This document shows, piece after piece, positions 33,130 to 44,399 of a stretch of DNA of 64,000 bases. Source of the stretch: Dendrolimus kikuchii (Eukaryota; Arthropoda; Insecta; Lepidoptera; Lasiocampidae); assembly GCA_019925095.2 (NCBI GenBank), contig CM034411.1:12710001-12774000 (forward strand). Reading direction: 5' to 3'. Made by a program: the position numbers and the translations under genes. The notes below the pieces were generated by a model. It saw only the letters and a list, made by a program, of their open reading frames with translations. It had not been told where the DNA came from and did not search any database. Position 1 is the stretch's first letter. Every line of letters begins with the position of its first letter.

Positions 33130-33288
33130 TGTGGGATTCGAAGACGCATTCCGACTCGGTAGCCAGGCCACACATTATGTTTTTTAAATTTATAAACCTG
33201 ATATTGTAACTGTCAGTGTCAAAATATAGTGAGAAGAGGTAGTCTATGAATAAACGATGTAAGACTGTTCTAAGGAAGTTTGTTTTGC
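33130..33288 (+). repeat. 3' LTR of plus gypsy copy, 3'-truncated
   Basis: Starts TGTGGGATTCG and stops after GTTTGTTTTGC, missing the last 22 bp ending CCCACA. No strong polypurine tract precedes it. Confidence 0.8.
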
Positions 33289-34078
33289 ATATTATAGATA
33301 GATATACTTTTCAGGTCGAAGGATGAACACAGCCGCCGTCACACAGGTTGTTTCAAAATTTTTATTGGGATGTTACGAATTTTTATAAATCTTCAAATCG
33401 ATAAGCTATTTCGTCATACAAAAAACATTTTAACTTTTCTGAAAAAATTTCGAGATCTTCTCATTCAAACAAGAATACTGCAACAAATCTAACTTATGGA
33501 GAGATAAATATTCTTGTCACGTCTAAATCGTATCACGCTGTCACGTATGTGTTCGCGACGTGACACATCACGATATCACGCTCCGAGATCCACTTCAAGT
33601 CTCGTTTAAGAAATTAACACACAATTTCTAATTTAATTACTAAAATATCTTGTTAAGGATTTTTTAATGATTGTATTAGGTTCGCGTTTGACCACTATCT
33701 CACCTGTGTGCTTACTGCTAGTTATTTTAATATTCGATCACGTTGAAGTTAACGCAATTTTGTATGGGACTGACTTAGCGCCATTTCGTGAGCGTGATGG
33801 GATACATAAATTGTGCCATTTAAAATTGCTTTAACTTGAATATGATCGAGTAGTAAAAAACTTCCACTAAACAACCTTATGTTGAGAGATGAAGCTGCCT
33901 AGGATAAAGCACGCTTACCAAGACGATACCAATTCACTGGTGACTTGCAAGACTCCTATATTATATTTGTCAGTGCGCACCAGAAAAGTTATAGCGAAGC
34001 GCTTTGTCCTGACTGGTGGTGTTTTCACTATGTACCGGTGTCAACCCTGTACGTCTGGTTATCCGCTTGTAAGGGTAT
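33289..34078. other. Unassigned sequence flanking the gypsy pair
   Basis: 33506-33605 begins ATATTCTTGTCACG and resembles the CpG-rich block at 25770-25865. The remainder shows nothing recognisable. Confidence 0.4.
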
Positions 34079-34494
34079 CTTTCCACCAGAGATGTGCTAT
34101 GTAGCTATGCTGCGAGAATGTAAAAGCTAAGCTACGAAACTATGTGACATATGTAGCGGAGCGAGTAAGATGTGCTATGAAAATGAGTCGCCGCAAGGTA
34201 GCTGTGAGAGGAAGATGCGCAGCTCGAGCTATGCAACGTATTGACAACGGCGAAGGCACGCTATCTATCACGCATCTATAGCACAAATCCATAGCTCGCA
34301 TCCATAGTACGCACCCATAGCACCCATCAGCACTCATTCATTGCTCGCATCCATAGCACGCCTCCTTCCATATAAAAAACGTAGCTTAATTGAATCAGTT
34401 TCCACCAAAGCTTTGCTGTGTTTACTAAAAAATATGATTGGTGGATATCAAACGCATCTATAGCAACATTACATTGCACATCTCTGTTGGAAAG
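34079..34494. mobile_element. MITE with about 19-bp inverted ends and internal minisatellite
   Basis: CTTTCCACCAGAGATGTGC at left pairs with the complement of CTTTCCAACAGAGATGTGC at right (one mismatch). The interior carries GCATCCATAGC-type units at about 34260-34370. There is no coding capacity. Confidence 0.65.
34260..34370. repeat. Irregular CCATAGC minisatellite
   Basis: Repeated variants of GCATCCATAGCAC at roughly 12-15-bp spacing inside the MITE. Confidence 0.6.
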
Positions 34495-34556
34495 GCTTCC
34501 TAAAAGGGGGATGGGGAAAACCAGCTTGAGCAGCTCTGAGGAACTCTCCCCGAAAT

Positions 34557-34869
34557 GTTTTTTTTATTGCAAAAGCTCAGCAGACAGGCAGATGGCCCAC
34601 TTGATGGTAAGCGGTTACCATCGCCTATGGACATTTGCATCACCAAACGTGCTACAAATGCGCTGCTGCTCTCTTAAAGGAGACTGGAACCTGGTCACTA
34701 ATGCCGGAACACAACTCAAGGTTGTTATCGCGACATACTTTAGACCAGGGGTTGTAGCCAGCCAGTCGGGCAAATGCCCTGGCACCTGGCTGTAGGTTGC
34801 TTTGTCGCCTCTTATGACAGGCCGCCTGGCCGCAGGAAATTGTATTCTTTCTCCGTTCCTGCACGGATA
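34557..34869 (-). mobile_element. SINE-A copy 8
   Basis: T-run, TTGCAAAAGCTCAGCAGACAG at left and CGTTCCTGCACGGATAA at right. The minus-strand frame from CRNGERIQFPAA to ANVHRRW stays open despite substitutions. Confidence 0.82.
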
Positions 34870-36222
34870 AAAATGTATCCGGTAGAAGACCGACAGCATA
34901 CCAGCATTGCGTCTATGCTCGAGACTCTGAACTCGAGCAATTTCAGCAAAGATGTTTCAATTATCTTTTTCTAAGTTTTAGAAAAGAGACAAAAATGAAA
35001 TTCGGAATACATCTTGTGCCTACTACATGCTGCTACATAATGTTGCAGTGAAATGGAATACATAAGTTTGAAAAAGTAACTAGGTATACAAATATGTGGT
35101 TATAATTGCTGATTTTTAATGCAAAAATTTAAGCTTATGTGTCTGTAATACAATATTATAGCAAAATGTATTTGTCTAACTCCAAACCTAATTAACATTA
35201 AAGTAAATTTAATAAACACTATGCCATATTCGATGCAGATGTTGTCCGGATTTGGTTATCCAGCGTTTCGATAACTACGGAATAAACATGGGAATTAGTG
35301 AACTGTTTAGTCGCTGACATGTCCTCGTCATTGAACGCATACGATTATGCAAAGCTCGGCTAATGAGGTTATACGTAGGGATGGGATGTTGTCAAACTAA
35401 ATGAAGTAAATAAAAAGATAATTAATTAATTTCTTGTTTTATTTAAATATCTTGTTAGCATATCCGTTTTACAAAAAGGCAGAGTGCGGAGGAAGCATAG
35501 ATAGTCCCATTGTCTTTGGTAGACAGCGAATTAAATTCTATGTTCGGATACGTCATTGATGACAAAAACCCGCTCAGTAATAAAAATCTAAATTTGCGAT
35601 GATAGACTTCTTAATATTACTATTAAGGATCAAAATCTCATTTTTTTTGTCACCCCAAATAATATTTTCTATATATAAAAAAAATATAGTCGATTTTTTT
35701 TGTCTCAATGTAATATATGTTTATTATTACTTTTTTTAAATTTGTAATAGTCGCTTCATCCCGATACTGTTCAGACATCTGAAATACATATAAGGCTTGT
35801 CTTATACTACTTAAAATGACTTAGAATATAGTTTAAAATAAAAATTGTATAATCATTAAAATTAATAAAATAAACATAATATCTATATATAAATGGCCAG
35901 ATCACCACTACTACGAGTCTGTATATTTTTTTATATATTAGATGCAATGGTTCGGTGTAATGATTCGTAATTCGATTCAGAGTATACGCAACATTTTTCT
36001 TCATCACCACATCTCAAAAGTGTTAAATACTACGATCAGATGTTTTCAAAATCCAAGTTCAGCTCCATAATGTATACTTAAAGTAATTTATTTGTTAGAA
36101 ACATTTTCATTTCTGCAGATTTTATGCTAAGTAGTACAGACTATAGTTACATATTTCGCCTTTGACAGGCATACAAAATTTTTGTAGTTGTGGTTACAAG
36201 CCATTTTGTATATAATATACTA
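34870..36222. other. Unassigned AT-rich sequence
   Basis: No gene or recognisable repeat boundary. Short frames here are AT-rich. Confidence 0.45.
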
Positions 36223-36480
36223 GCTTCTGCCCGCGACTTCGTCCGCGTGGAATAGTTAAAAAAAAGTAAGTTAAAAAAACCCTCCGATTTTGAAACAGTC
36301 CTTATTGGTGCTCCGCTCCTATTGGTCTTAGCGTGACGATATATAGCCTATAGCCTTCCTCGATAAATGGGCTATCTAACACTGAAAGAATTTTTCAAAT
36401 CAGACCATTAGTTCCTGAGATTAGCGCGTTCAAGCAACCAAACAAACTCTTCATCTTTATAAATTAGTATAAGAAACATC
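36223..36480 (+). repeat. Dispersed repeat family G (LINE-like end)
   Basis: ACTAGCTTCTGCCCGCGACT..GTCCGCGTGGAA at the start, GATATATAGCCTATAG in the middle and CAGACCATTAGTTCCTGAGA near the end. I recall this composition from RTE-like LINE ends in Lepidoptera. A related, duplicated copy lies at 61198-61500. Confidence 0.5.
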
Positions 36481-36814
36481 GATATCAACATCGACGTGCG
36501 CACAACACTTAAACATCCCTGACGCGAATGTGTTTGACGCATAATTTTATTGTGTTTTAATTGAATAAAGTCGCAGCACTCCGCGTTCGCCACAACAAAT
36601 TACATTAGGGCTCTTTTTAGCAAGAACGCGTCCGTTAATTAGATTTTCGCATTTTTTTGTGTCTCTTTAGCGTAAATTTGCTACTTCTATTGGTTTTATT
36701 TAAATAAATTATGTTTTTCAACACAATTACATACTCAAAAATTCACGTACGTAAAAGTTGACAAAAGATTTCATAGAAGTGTCAAACCTCAACTGTGCGG
36801 ATCTTTTTATTCTT

Positions 36815-37185
36815 TCATCTCCCAATTATTTGGGGTCGGCACAATACTTATATATATTTTCTTTCCATACGCCACTTCTGCCATGCGTCCTCTATCACCT
36901 TTGTCACACCACAAATCATCATGTCACCCTTCACACAATCCATTCATCTCTTTTTGGTCTACCCTTAAATTTCTATCCGCCAATCTTCCAGTTTATCCAT
37001 TCATTTTGTCACGTGACTTTCATCCTTTCTCATTACATACAGCACCACCTTTTTCCTTTCAGTTTCTCAGTCACTGGTGCAACTTTTAAAGATCCCCTTA
37101 TGTATTAATTTGCCAACTTACCCATTCTTCTAACACCACACATCCATCTCAACATTCTCATCTCAGCTGAGTGGAGATGTTTTCT
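36815..37185 (-). pseudogene. LINE reverse transcriptase C-terminal remnant (RTE/BovB-like)
   Basis: On the minus strand, broken frames read EMRMLRWMCGV, YIRGSLKVAPVTEKLKG, then KGRPKRDEW and CADPK at the end, with stops between. This matches the order at the C-terminus of a common insect LINE group. A shorter fragment of the same 3' end is at 44400-44530. Confidence 0.55.
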
Positions 37186-37360
37186 ATTCCTTATGAGGCT
37201 ATGGAACTATAATAGTGGATTGTTACACGAGGTGAAAGTGACTTATTCAGGCATGAGATGGTTTGGCGCACGAGCGTAGCGAGGGCGCTTATAGTTCGAG
37301 TGCCTAAATAGGCCTTTTACCCAAGGTTAACACTCTGCTTTTCATTTCGAATATGAGGAC

Positions 37361-37713
37361 CGTCACTATTAGATTCCCGATTGTACACACGTCACGCCTT
37401 GATCGTAGTTGTCGCTGAACTGCCCCCTTTCCTCTTCAGGCCGTCGTTTTATATTTCACAAATACAAACGTGCCGTATCGTAGTCGACGTAATCCGCAAC
37501 ACCTGGCTAATGATTCATCCGCAAACGGCCATAAACGAGTACAATAAAACAATAGGCTGTTCTCTAGAAATATATTACTATGCCAATAAATAAGTAAAGA
37601 AAAGCAGACGATCATTAAAGAAATACAATTAGTTCAAATGTCGACACGTAATAAAATGTGTTTTTACAGATATGTAGGTGGAATTTGTTTTTGTCGGAAC
37701 CTAAGTTGTAACA
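37361..37713 (-). mobile_element. LTR-2 fragment
   Basis: CGTCACTATTAGATTCCCG..CACCTGGCTAATGAT..CCTAAGTTGTAACA matches 48057-48532 on the same strand. The end corresponding to GAGTCCCGCAACTC is missing. No duplication could be paired. Confidence 0.65.
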
Positions 37714-38138
37714 TGGTCATACCCTATCTAAATATATGCGTAGATCAAAATCCTGCGTTAATATCTCAAGATAAAGGGCCAGTAAGTGTTCCATAATATC
37801 ATCGAACTAACATTATCACGCCTTTATATATTACGGTGTATGTTTCCGCCGAAGCCAGCACTTTGGAGGCATTATGCTAATCGAAAACATCGTGAGAAAC
37901 GCGTTTTAACATTTTCAGATCATTAGAACGTTTGGCACAATGCGATTCCTATCTTACTTTGCTGATGAGGCGTTTTTAGGTTTCTGTAGCCAAATGGCAA
38001 ATAAGGAACAATAGGGTGGTTGAGTGTTGAGTCAATTGAGAGACTTTTTATCATCTTACAAAATGTAGCAACCCCATATAATTTTTTACGAGTGTACTCG
38101 TGCCTACTTATAACGTCATAAGTATATATATATAATAA
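37714..38138. other. Unassigned sequence
   Basis: Nothing was recognised. Confidence 0.4.
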
Positions 38139-38367
38139 TAATAATCGGCAGACAAACACACATATTGTATATCCCCAAATTAAGCAAGTTACGCTTGTGT
38201 TATGGGTAACATACAACGGAGTACTCTGGGGCCGATCCCAGACACCCAGACCATAGTAAATAACGGAGAAAATACGTTTCCGAAATTTACTATACCAGGA
38301 ATCGAACCCGGAGCCTCTGCGCTGCAGTGAGGTACGCCGGCAAAGGCTTAGCCCGCTCAACCACAGA
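38139..38367 (-). mobile_element. SINE-T copy 2, well preserved
   Basis: Minus strand: GGCCTCTGTGGTTGAGCGGG (A box TGGTTGAGCGG), then GGGTTCGATTCCTGG (B box GGTTCGATTCC), body and CTGCCGATTATTATTATTA tail. Confidence 0.85.
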
Positions 38368-38456
38368 GGCCGTCAAATAAGTATATACCTATATACAAAT
38401 AAAATGAATCAAATAGCGCAATCATTATTGTTTAAACACTAATTATTTATATCATG

Positions 38457-38690
38457 ATTATAAAACTACGCTTTAACGGTTTTAAGCGCGGTAATTTATT
38501 TGATTTTCATTATACCGACATTTCGGCCACTTTTCAGTGGCCGTGATCAAAGTGTCAATGAGTATTGTTAATGTTTCATTTAGCCTACCGTCAACTTGTT
38601 CATTTTAATTATTTAGTTTTAATTTTGTTCATGGTTATTATTTACTCTATGGGAGCCTAATCTAATTTACCACCGTTTCGCAAGCTTGGA
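38457..38690 (+). mobile_element. Foldback element H, left portion
   Basis: TAAAACTACGCTTTAACGG, TTTTAAGCGCGGTAATTT and GGCCACTTTTCAGTGGCC match the arm of the foldback at 43631-43821. They are followed by the family interior (CTATGGGAGCCTAATCTAAT). The right arm is absent. Confidence 0.6.
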
Positions 38691-39756
38691 AGGTAGTGTC
38701 TTTTGTTCAAAATTTTCGACATCCTAGTTCAAAAGTCAAAAGGGAGCGCAATATTTTGTACAGCTTTGGGAGCGAAATATCACACGGTCTTTTAATAATT
38801 TACTAATTTACACTTCATGGCCTGTGTACTCTGAACCCTATGTTACGTTGCATGGTAACCCCATATGGTATTATCTTATCAAGATTTTACTACATCATCG
38901 TGTATCGGTACATAGTATACACATTCTTGCCAATTTTCGTCTAGTTGGTCGTGGTTGTGCGTATACGTAGACACTGATAATATACGTAGACACAAAAACA
39001 CAGAATGTACTATTTATTAGTTGTAGTGGACTTTAATTTGCGTTGGCTAACGTATTGTATCTTGAATTAAAACAATAAAACTCTTCCAATTTTTTTATTT
39101 TAAGGTACTTGAATGAATGTTGGAGTTGCCAATACATAGACGTACATGTCCGTCCACACGATGACGATAAAACTGGTTCCGACATTTCTAAAAATGACTA
39201 CGGATTACTAAAGAGTCAGACAAAGTACCGCGGTATCGATACGTGGCACAAAGGCGTTGATAATAGACTATCGGATAGGAAATTACAAGACTCCGTCGGG
39301 ATACGGCCTTAATAATAGTGATAGCTCACTATTATTAGTGGATATCTTTTAGCTAGCTTTTTTATACTGTTTCAATATTACTCTTTCACTCCGGGCACAC
39401 GTTTATTCTGTACACGGTAGAATACTCATAATACTCCATCATCGAATACACTTGCTAGGTTCTGAAATCACACAGTTGATTGATCATAATAATATGTCAT
39501 CTAAATAAATCTGTTTTGCTTAAGACGCTACAGTAGGTACCTTTAAATGCATAGACTAAATTGTCAATTTTCAAATGTCAAAGTTAAAAATAATGACATC
39601 ATGCAATTTTGACACAAGTTTGACATTTGCGACTGTCAATTTAAACTCTGTAATTAAAAAACGTACTGTAAAGTGCGTCTCATGTTTGAAATCCTGCGAC
39701 AAAAAATGGAACTAATCACACAGATCAGCCCAGCCAGGTTGCTATGTTGTTTTTAT
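38691..39756. other. Unassigned sequence
   Basis: A 67-codon + frame at 39109-39312 has no recognisable domain and is not called. Confidence 0.4.
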
Positions 39757-39905
39757 CGTCGGCAGCCATTTGCAGTCCACTGCTGGACGTAAGTCTCTCC
39801 AAGACGGCGCCACTCATCCCTGTCCTCCGATTTCCTCAGCCAGCGCCTATCGGCGACCTTGCACAGGTCGTCGGTCCATCGGGCTGGAGGGCGTCCGACA
39901 CTACG
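39757..39905 (-). pseudogene. LINE reverse transcriptase C-terminal remnant
   Basis: Minus strand open: GRPPARWTDDLCKV, DRRWLRKSEDRDEWRRLGE and TYVQQWTANG. This is a standard C-terminal signature of insect endonuclease-reverse transcriptases. Fragments of the same family are at 41447-41545 and about 20313. Confidence 0.7.
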
Positions 39906-39936
39906 TTTACAGAGACGCGGTCTGCACTCCAGATGG

Positions 39937-40135
39937 TCTGTGGTTGAGCAGCCTAAGCCTTTGACGACTTACCTTACTGCAACGCAGAGGTTCCGGGTTC
40001 GATTCCTGGTATGGTAAATTTACTATGGTCTGAATGTCTGGTATCGGCCCCAGAGTAGTCCTTTGTATATTACGCATAACAAGCGTAACTTGCTTAATTT
40101 GGGGATATACAGTGTGTGTGTTAGTCTGCCGATTA
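39937..40135 (+). mobile_element. SINE-T copy 3 with intact A and B boxes
   Basis: A box TGGTTGAGCAG at 39941-39951 and B box GGTTCGATTCC at 39996-40006. The body has CGGCCCCAGAGTAGTCC and the end GTCTGCCGATTATT. An internal deletion shortens the segment after the B box. Confidence 0.85.
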
Positions 40136-40304
40136 TTTTTTTATGTATTTTTTATTATATTATTATTCTATTTACCAATAGGTACTATTTAATCAGAATC
40201 TTTCTAACATTCCGTTGTGTGGCCGTGGCACCTCGTCTGCGGGATTTAAACGGCGAGACAGTCTATTTCCAATCGGCCACAAAAGAAAGCTACACCTGAA
40301 TTAA

Positions 40305-40612
40305 TGTTTTTTTTTTATTGCATAAATTCCGTAGACAGGCACAGGGCCCATCTGATGGAAAGCGGTCGCATCGCCTATGGATATTTGCAACATCAAAGGA
40401 GCTACAAATTCTACTGCTCTCTACGGGAGACTGGAACCTGGACACTAATACCAGAACACAGCTCAAGCTTATTATGGCGGCATACTCCAGACCAGAGGTG
40501 GCAGTCATCCCGACGAACAAATTTCCTACGACCTGGCTGTGGGTTATTTTGTCACCTCCCACGATAGATTGCCCAGGAAATTGTATTCTTTCTGGGCTCC
40601 TGCACGGATAGT
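40305..40612 (-). mobile_element. SINE-A copy 9
   Basis: T-run, TTGCATAAATTCCGTAGACAGG at left and GCTCCTGCACGGATAG at right. It is more diverged than copies 3, 6 and 8; the minus frame is still open for about 85 codons. Confidence 0.78.
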
Positions 40613-40689
40613 GATAGTAATGTTAATGTTATTGACTGTGACCAAAATATCTACTTTGCTTATTAGCTTTAAAAAATATCGCCATTAAT

Positions 40690-40870
40690 GATTATGTAGA
40701 GTAACAGACAACAGAAAAATCATGACATTAGTTATGACTTATCTGTCAATTTTTAACGTCATTAACAACGTCGCAGCTCAAACAGAGCATTAAACCCTTG
40801 GCTACATCTGCGTCAAAAACTAACACTAATAATATCCCAGGTAAAGAAGGGGGGCATAAGCAAAATGAAA
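40690..40870. repeat. Dispersed repeat family I, copy 1
   Basis: Shares with 53290-53460 the blocks ATCTGTCAATTTTTAACG, TCATTAACAACGTCGC and GCATTAAACCC. The class is unknown. Confidence 0.5.
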
Positions 40871-41446
40871 TCGTTACATGCACCAATAATTCTGTAAGAC
40901 AGGGAAGTCGAAAATAATTTTGAATTTAGACGGATTACAATCTTCAAATTTAATCTCAGATGGAATAATACTCAAAAACAAATAATATTCTCTTAATATA
41001 CATTCATTTAAAAATTATGTAAATTCAATGTATGTGAAGTTTCCGAATTAGAGAGTTCAGAACCAACTTTATTAAAATAAGCCTGTTCTTAAGAGCAATA
41101 CGGCTACTGTGTTAAGTCAACGAGATGAGGGAGTTTTCAAAGATTAAAATTATGCAGATGAGACTTAGGCTTATTTGGTTGATCGATGGTTTAGTTGACA
41201 TCTACAAACCATGAACATAGAATAAAAAAATAAAAAAGTTTCTAATTAAAGCCGGATAATTAATTCAAAAAGATATTTAGCTATTTTGAAATTTTTCATT
41301 GCCAGCACTGAATATTTGTAAATTTTAATTGATTATATGGATAATCTATGACGTCCATGAAAATTATAAGCATTTATTTAACCTTCAAATTAAATTACTT
41401 TAGGTTGTGGTCCCTGAATGTTTAATACTTCTTTCGCAGCCAACCG

Positions 41447-41545
41447 ATGTCCACTGTTGGACGTAAGCCACCCCAAGTATGCGCCAAATATCCCGGCTCT
41501 CCGCTCTTCCTCATCCAGCCCCTGCCGGCGACCTTATGCAGAGAG
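41447..41545 (-). pseudogene. LINE C-terminal remnant, frameshifted
   Basis: Nucleotide match to 39757-39905 (CACTGTTGGACGTAAGCC..CCTGCCGGCGACC). The reading frame is broken partway. Confidence 0.55.
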
Positions 41546-42146
41546 TTAATAATTATACCTTCGGGTAATTAGTATGATAGGGATAGAATTCTATGAATAC
41601 ACTCAGGTTATTTTTATTATCTTTCCTCTCGGCTGTAGTGGAACACTTACAAGCCAATAGATGGCGCTGTGCAATAATTGAAGTCGCAAACGTTTCCCGA
41701 AACGTACAAAGAATATATACAAATTTTCAACAATAACAGGAGGGTCTAGGCCAGTGGGGAACAGCACTAGTCTCGCTGGAAGATCTTCCTTTGAGACGGA
41801 GGAGCGTTCCATCTCGCTCCCCTACTCAGTCGGGACATCCCTAAACAGCGTCATCGCGTTATGATTGCAACAATTTATACAATGAATTAGATTTCCATTT
41901 AAAGTAAATAGAGACTGCCTAATTACTAGATCATCTGATAACTTGCTTATGCGGCTAACATTTAAGAAGCCTCCGAGCGGACAATGACTTAACTTTTTGT
42001 ACATACCTATGTAGGTATGTACACAAATATTTATGTACATATTATAATAATCTACTGCAAAAAATAAGCATGGTGACATCTTAGCAAAGCAAGTCATAAA
42101 AGAATAATAAACACTGAGGAATGTCAATCGGCATGAAGTTTATCCA
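41546..42146. other. Unassigned sequence
   Basis: Nothing was recognised beyond AT-rich sequence. Confidence 0.4.
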
Positions 42147-42466
42147 ATTTTATCCGTGCAGGAACGGAGAAAGAATACAATTTCCTGCGGCCGGGGGGCC
42201 TGTCGTAAGAGGCGACTTAACAACCCACAGCCAGGTGGTAGGACATTTGCCCGACTGGATGGCTACCATCCCTGGTCTAAAGTATGTCGCCATAACAACC
42301 TTGAGTTGTGTTCCGGCATTAGTGACTAGGTTCCAGTTTCCCTTAAGAGAGCAGCAGCGCATTTGTAGCAACTTTGCTGTTGCAAATGTCCATAAGCGAT
42401 GGTAACCGCATTCCATCAAGTGGGCCGTCTGCCTGTCTGCTGGTCTCCTGCAATAAAAAATATTGA
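42147..42466 (+). mobile_element. SINE-A copy 10, well preserved
   Basis: Full-length: TTATCCGTGCAGGAACGGAG head, all body blocks, and the tail CCGTCTGCCTGTCTGCTGG..GCAATAAAAAA. The + strand frame is open from CRNGERIQFPAAGG to FAVANVHKRW. Confidence 0.88.
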
Positions 42467-42599
42467 AAAAAACTTATTAAAAATAAGACGTCGATTGAAA
42501 TTTTTTGTTGAAAACTATAATATTATAAACTTCTAAACATGCCGTATCTGTACACTGAAGCTATTTAAAAAAAACAACTGTAATAGACTTTATAAACGA

Positions 42600-42930
42600 T
42601 GGAGAACACGATGCATTTTTTTTTTAGAATTCTCGTCTGTTTGTTCGGGATTCACGTAAAAACTACTGGGCAAATTTCGTTACGGTTTACGCTGGTCGAC
42701 AGACAGGTTCTTAGACTTAAAATCTGCGCTACTTTTTATCCCAAGAATCCCGAGGGATTTTTTCTAGGAACTAGGTAGGTATTTAAAATGACAAAATAAA
42801 AAAAGATAGGATTTTAATGTGATTTTTTGACTGATCGATTGCAAATTTTATGTAGTAAAATGTGCGATATGTTTTATTCCAGGAATCCCGCGGGAATTTT
42901 TCCGGGAGCGGTTTATAGTTGTTCGGGTGC
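42600..42930. repeat. Old repeat remnant with duplicated CGGGAATTTTTC segment
   Basis: TTGTTCGGGATTCACG, AAACTACTGGGC and two versions of AATCCCG(A/C)GGGA resemble a common decayed insect repeat. Borders are not defined. Confidence 0.35.
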
Positions 42931-42969
42931 TTAAAAATTAACTTATTCCGACACAGTTTTCACTAAAAT

Positions 42970-43266
42970 CCGTCACAGACGTAGCTATAATATATATTAA
43001 TATATCGAGATATAAATTATAGTATAGCAAGCGACCACACACGGGAGCTATACTATAATATATATATAATATTTTGCCCTCACTCGCAAATTAGTATCAA
43101 TATGCCAAAATATACTGAGATATTAATGTCGACATATTTTTGTGATGTCATAGAAATATATATTATAGCTGCTTGTGCGGTCACTCAAACATTTATATGG
43201 AAAATATGTCATAATATGCCTTGCTATGATTCATATTAATATATATTATAGCTACGTCTGTGACGG
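42970..43266. mobile_element. 297-bp MITE with perfect 34-bp inverted ends
   Basis: 42970-43003 and 43233-43266 are exact reverse complements, each opening CCGTCACAGACGTAGC. The interior has further self-complementary AT-rich segments (TATAGTATAGC..GCTATACTATA). No target-site duplication or coding was seen. Confidence 0.8.
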
Positions 43267-43630
43267 GCTTCAAACGGTAGTTTACAGTTTTATAAATGCT
43301 GCGATACTTTGTGTCCCGGGATTATAGTAACAGTTTTCTATAAAAACAAGACCGGACTGGTTGCGCTAAGAACCATATCTGAAGCGCGTGTTAAAAATTA
43401 CCTTTTTTATTTCCGTATTTTGCATGATGTAAGATCACTGCTAGGTTGAATTGTGTACAAAAAACTGGCTGTATTACCACTTTAAATGACAAAGATTATC
43501 CATTTTGAGAAGTATAAACCAGCTCTCTGGCCGCGGAAAATCTAAAAATTACGTTTTATTTTTTAGTGCAAATAAGTTGTCACAAAGAATTCTTACAAAT
43601 ATTTTCTTAAGTTTTCGCGACTTTTATACA

Positions 43631-43821
43631 TAATAAAACTACGTTTTAACGGTTTTAAGCGCGGTAATTTTATTTTATTTTGGTTTTTCCGACGTTTCGG
43701 CCACTTTTCAGTGGCCGTGATCACGGAAGACACGAAGAAAGACACGACAAGAAGAAACGTCGGAAAAACCAAAATCAAATAAAATTACCGCGCTTAAAAC
43801 CGTTAAAACGTAGTTTTATTA
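43631..43821. mobile_element. Foldback element H with 68-bp arms
   Basis: Arms 43631-43698 and 43754-43821 are reverse complements with one mismatch, opening TAATAAAACTACGTTTTAAC. A nested hairpin GGCCACT-TTTC-AGTGGCC lies in the loop side. Half-copies are at 38457-38690, 52448-52680 and 56580-56850; this copy lacks their interior. Confidence 0.85.
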
Positions 43822-43826
43822 AGAAT

Positions 43827-44399
43827 TCTTACGTCAAATACTTCTTTGTGATTCTATAATAGTTCAAGGTAAAAAAAAATCATTACTGAAGATCTACTAA
43901 ATCTTGAAGCTTGCAAATTAGTTTACGGTCTACAACTTCAGTATTCTTTAAACAGAATGCTTAAGTCTCAAATGAAAACGAGACTAAAGTTTTCAAATGA
44001 ATTTCTCATTCGTATTTATGAAGCGGAAACCGTAAAACTAATATAAGACGTAAGATCGTATTTAATACTTTTGGAACAACGTCTAAATGAAATATCTTGT
44101 TTCAACTTAGTTCGCTGTAGGATATGTGTTTTAAATATTATCCACATGATGTTTTTCTTCTTGCAATACAGGTATGTACGATTTGTGTATCTAGCTAGTT
44201 ACAAGCACTCAAGATTTAGATTTATCTTCAAACATCATCAGATAAAATATATACTTCTACTACAGCCTCAGGTAAATTGTAGGTCTTTGAGTGACGCCTT
44301 TTGGACACTAAAAGTCACATTTTAATACACTAATATACTATATTATATAGTATATATTATACTATAATTAAAATTTAAATATCAGTTTACTGGATTTTT
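43827..44399. other. Unassigned AT-rich sequence
   Basis: Nothing was recognised. Confidence 0.4.

Larger units (their letters stand above)
29490..33288 (+). mobile_element. Ty3/gypsy-type LTR retrotransposon, plus copy, near complete
   Basis: Order: 5' LTR lacking its first 19 bp, primer-binding-like site, leader, single gag-pol frame, out-of-frame integrase C-terminus, and 3' LTR lacking its last 22 bp. The shared portions of its two LTRs look identical, which points to recent insertion. No envelope-like frame was seen. Since the integrase core is deleted, it is non-autonomous in its present form. Confidence 0.9.

Noticed and set aside
29490..33288. Envelope-type gene making this an errantivirus-like element
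   Set aside because: Only 14 bases separate the integrase C-terminal stop from the 3' LTR; there is no room for an envelope frame.
26357..33288. Whole inverted repeat as a sequencing-read palindrome artefact
   Set aside because: Arms have different outer flanks, different LTR variants and coding substitutions, and the spacer is unique. Not formally excluded without reads.
39941..40006. Functional tRNA gene
   Set aside because: A and B boxes are present but there is no cloverleaf with acceptor stem; it is the head of the SINE-T repeat.
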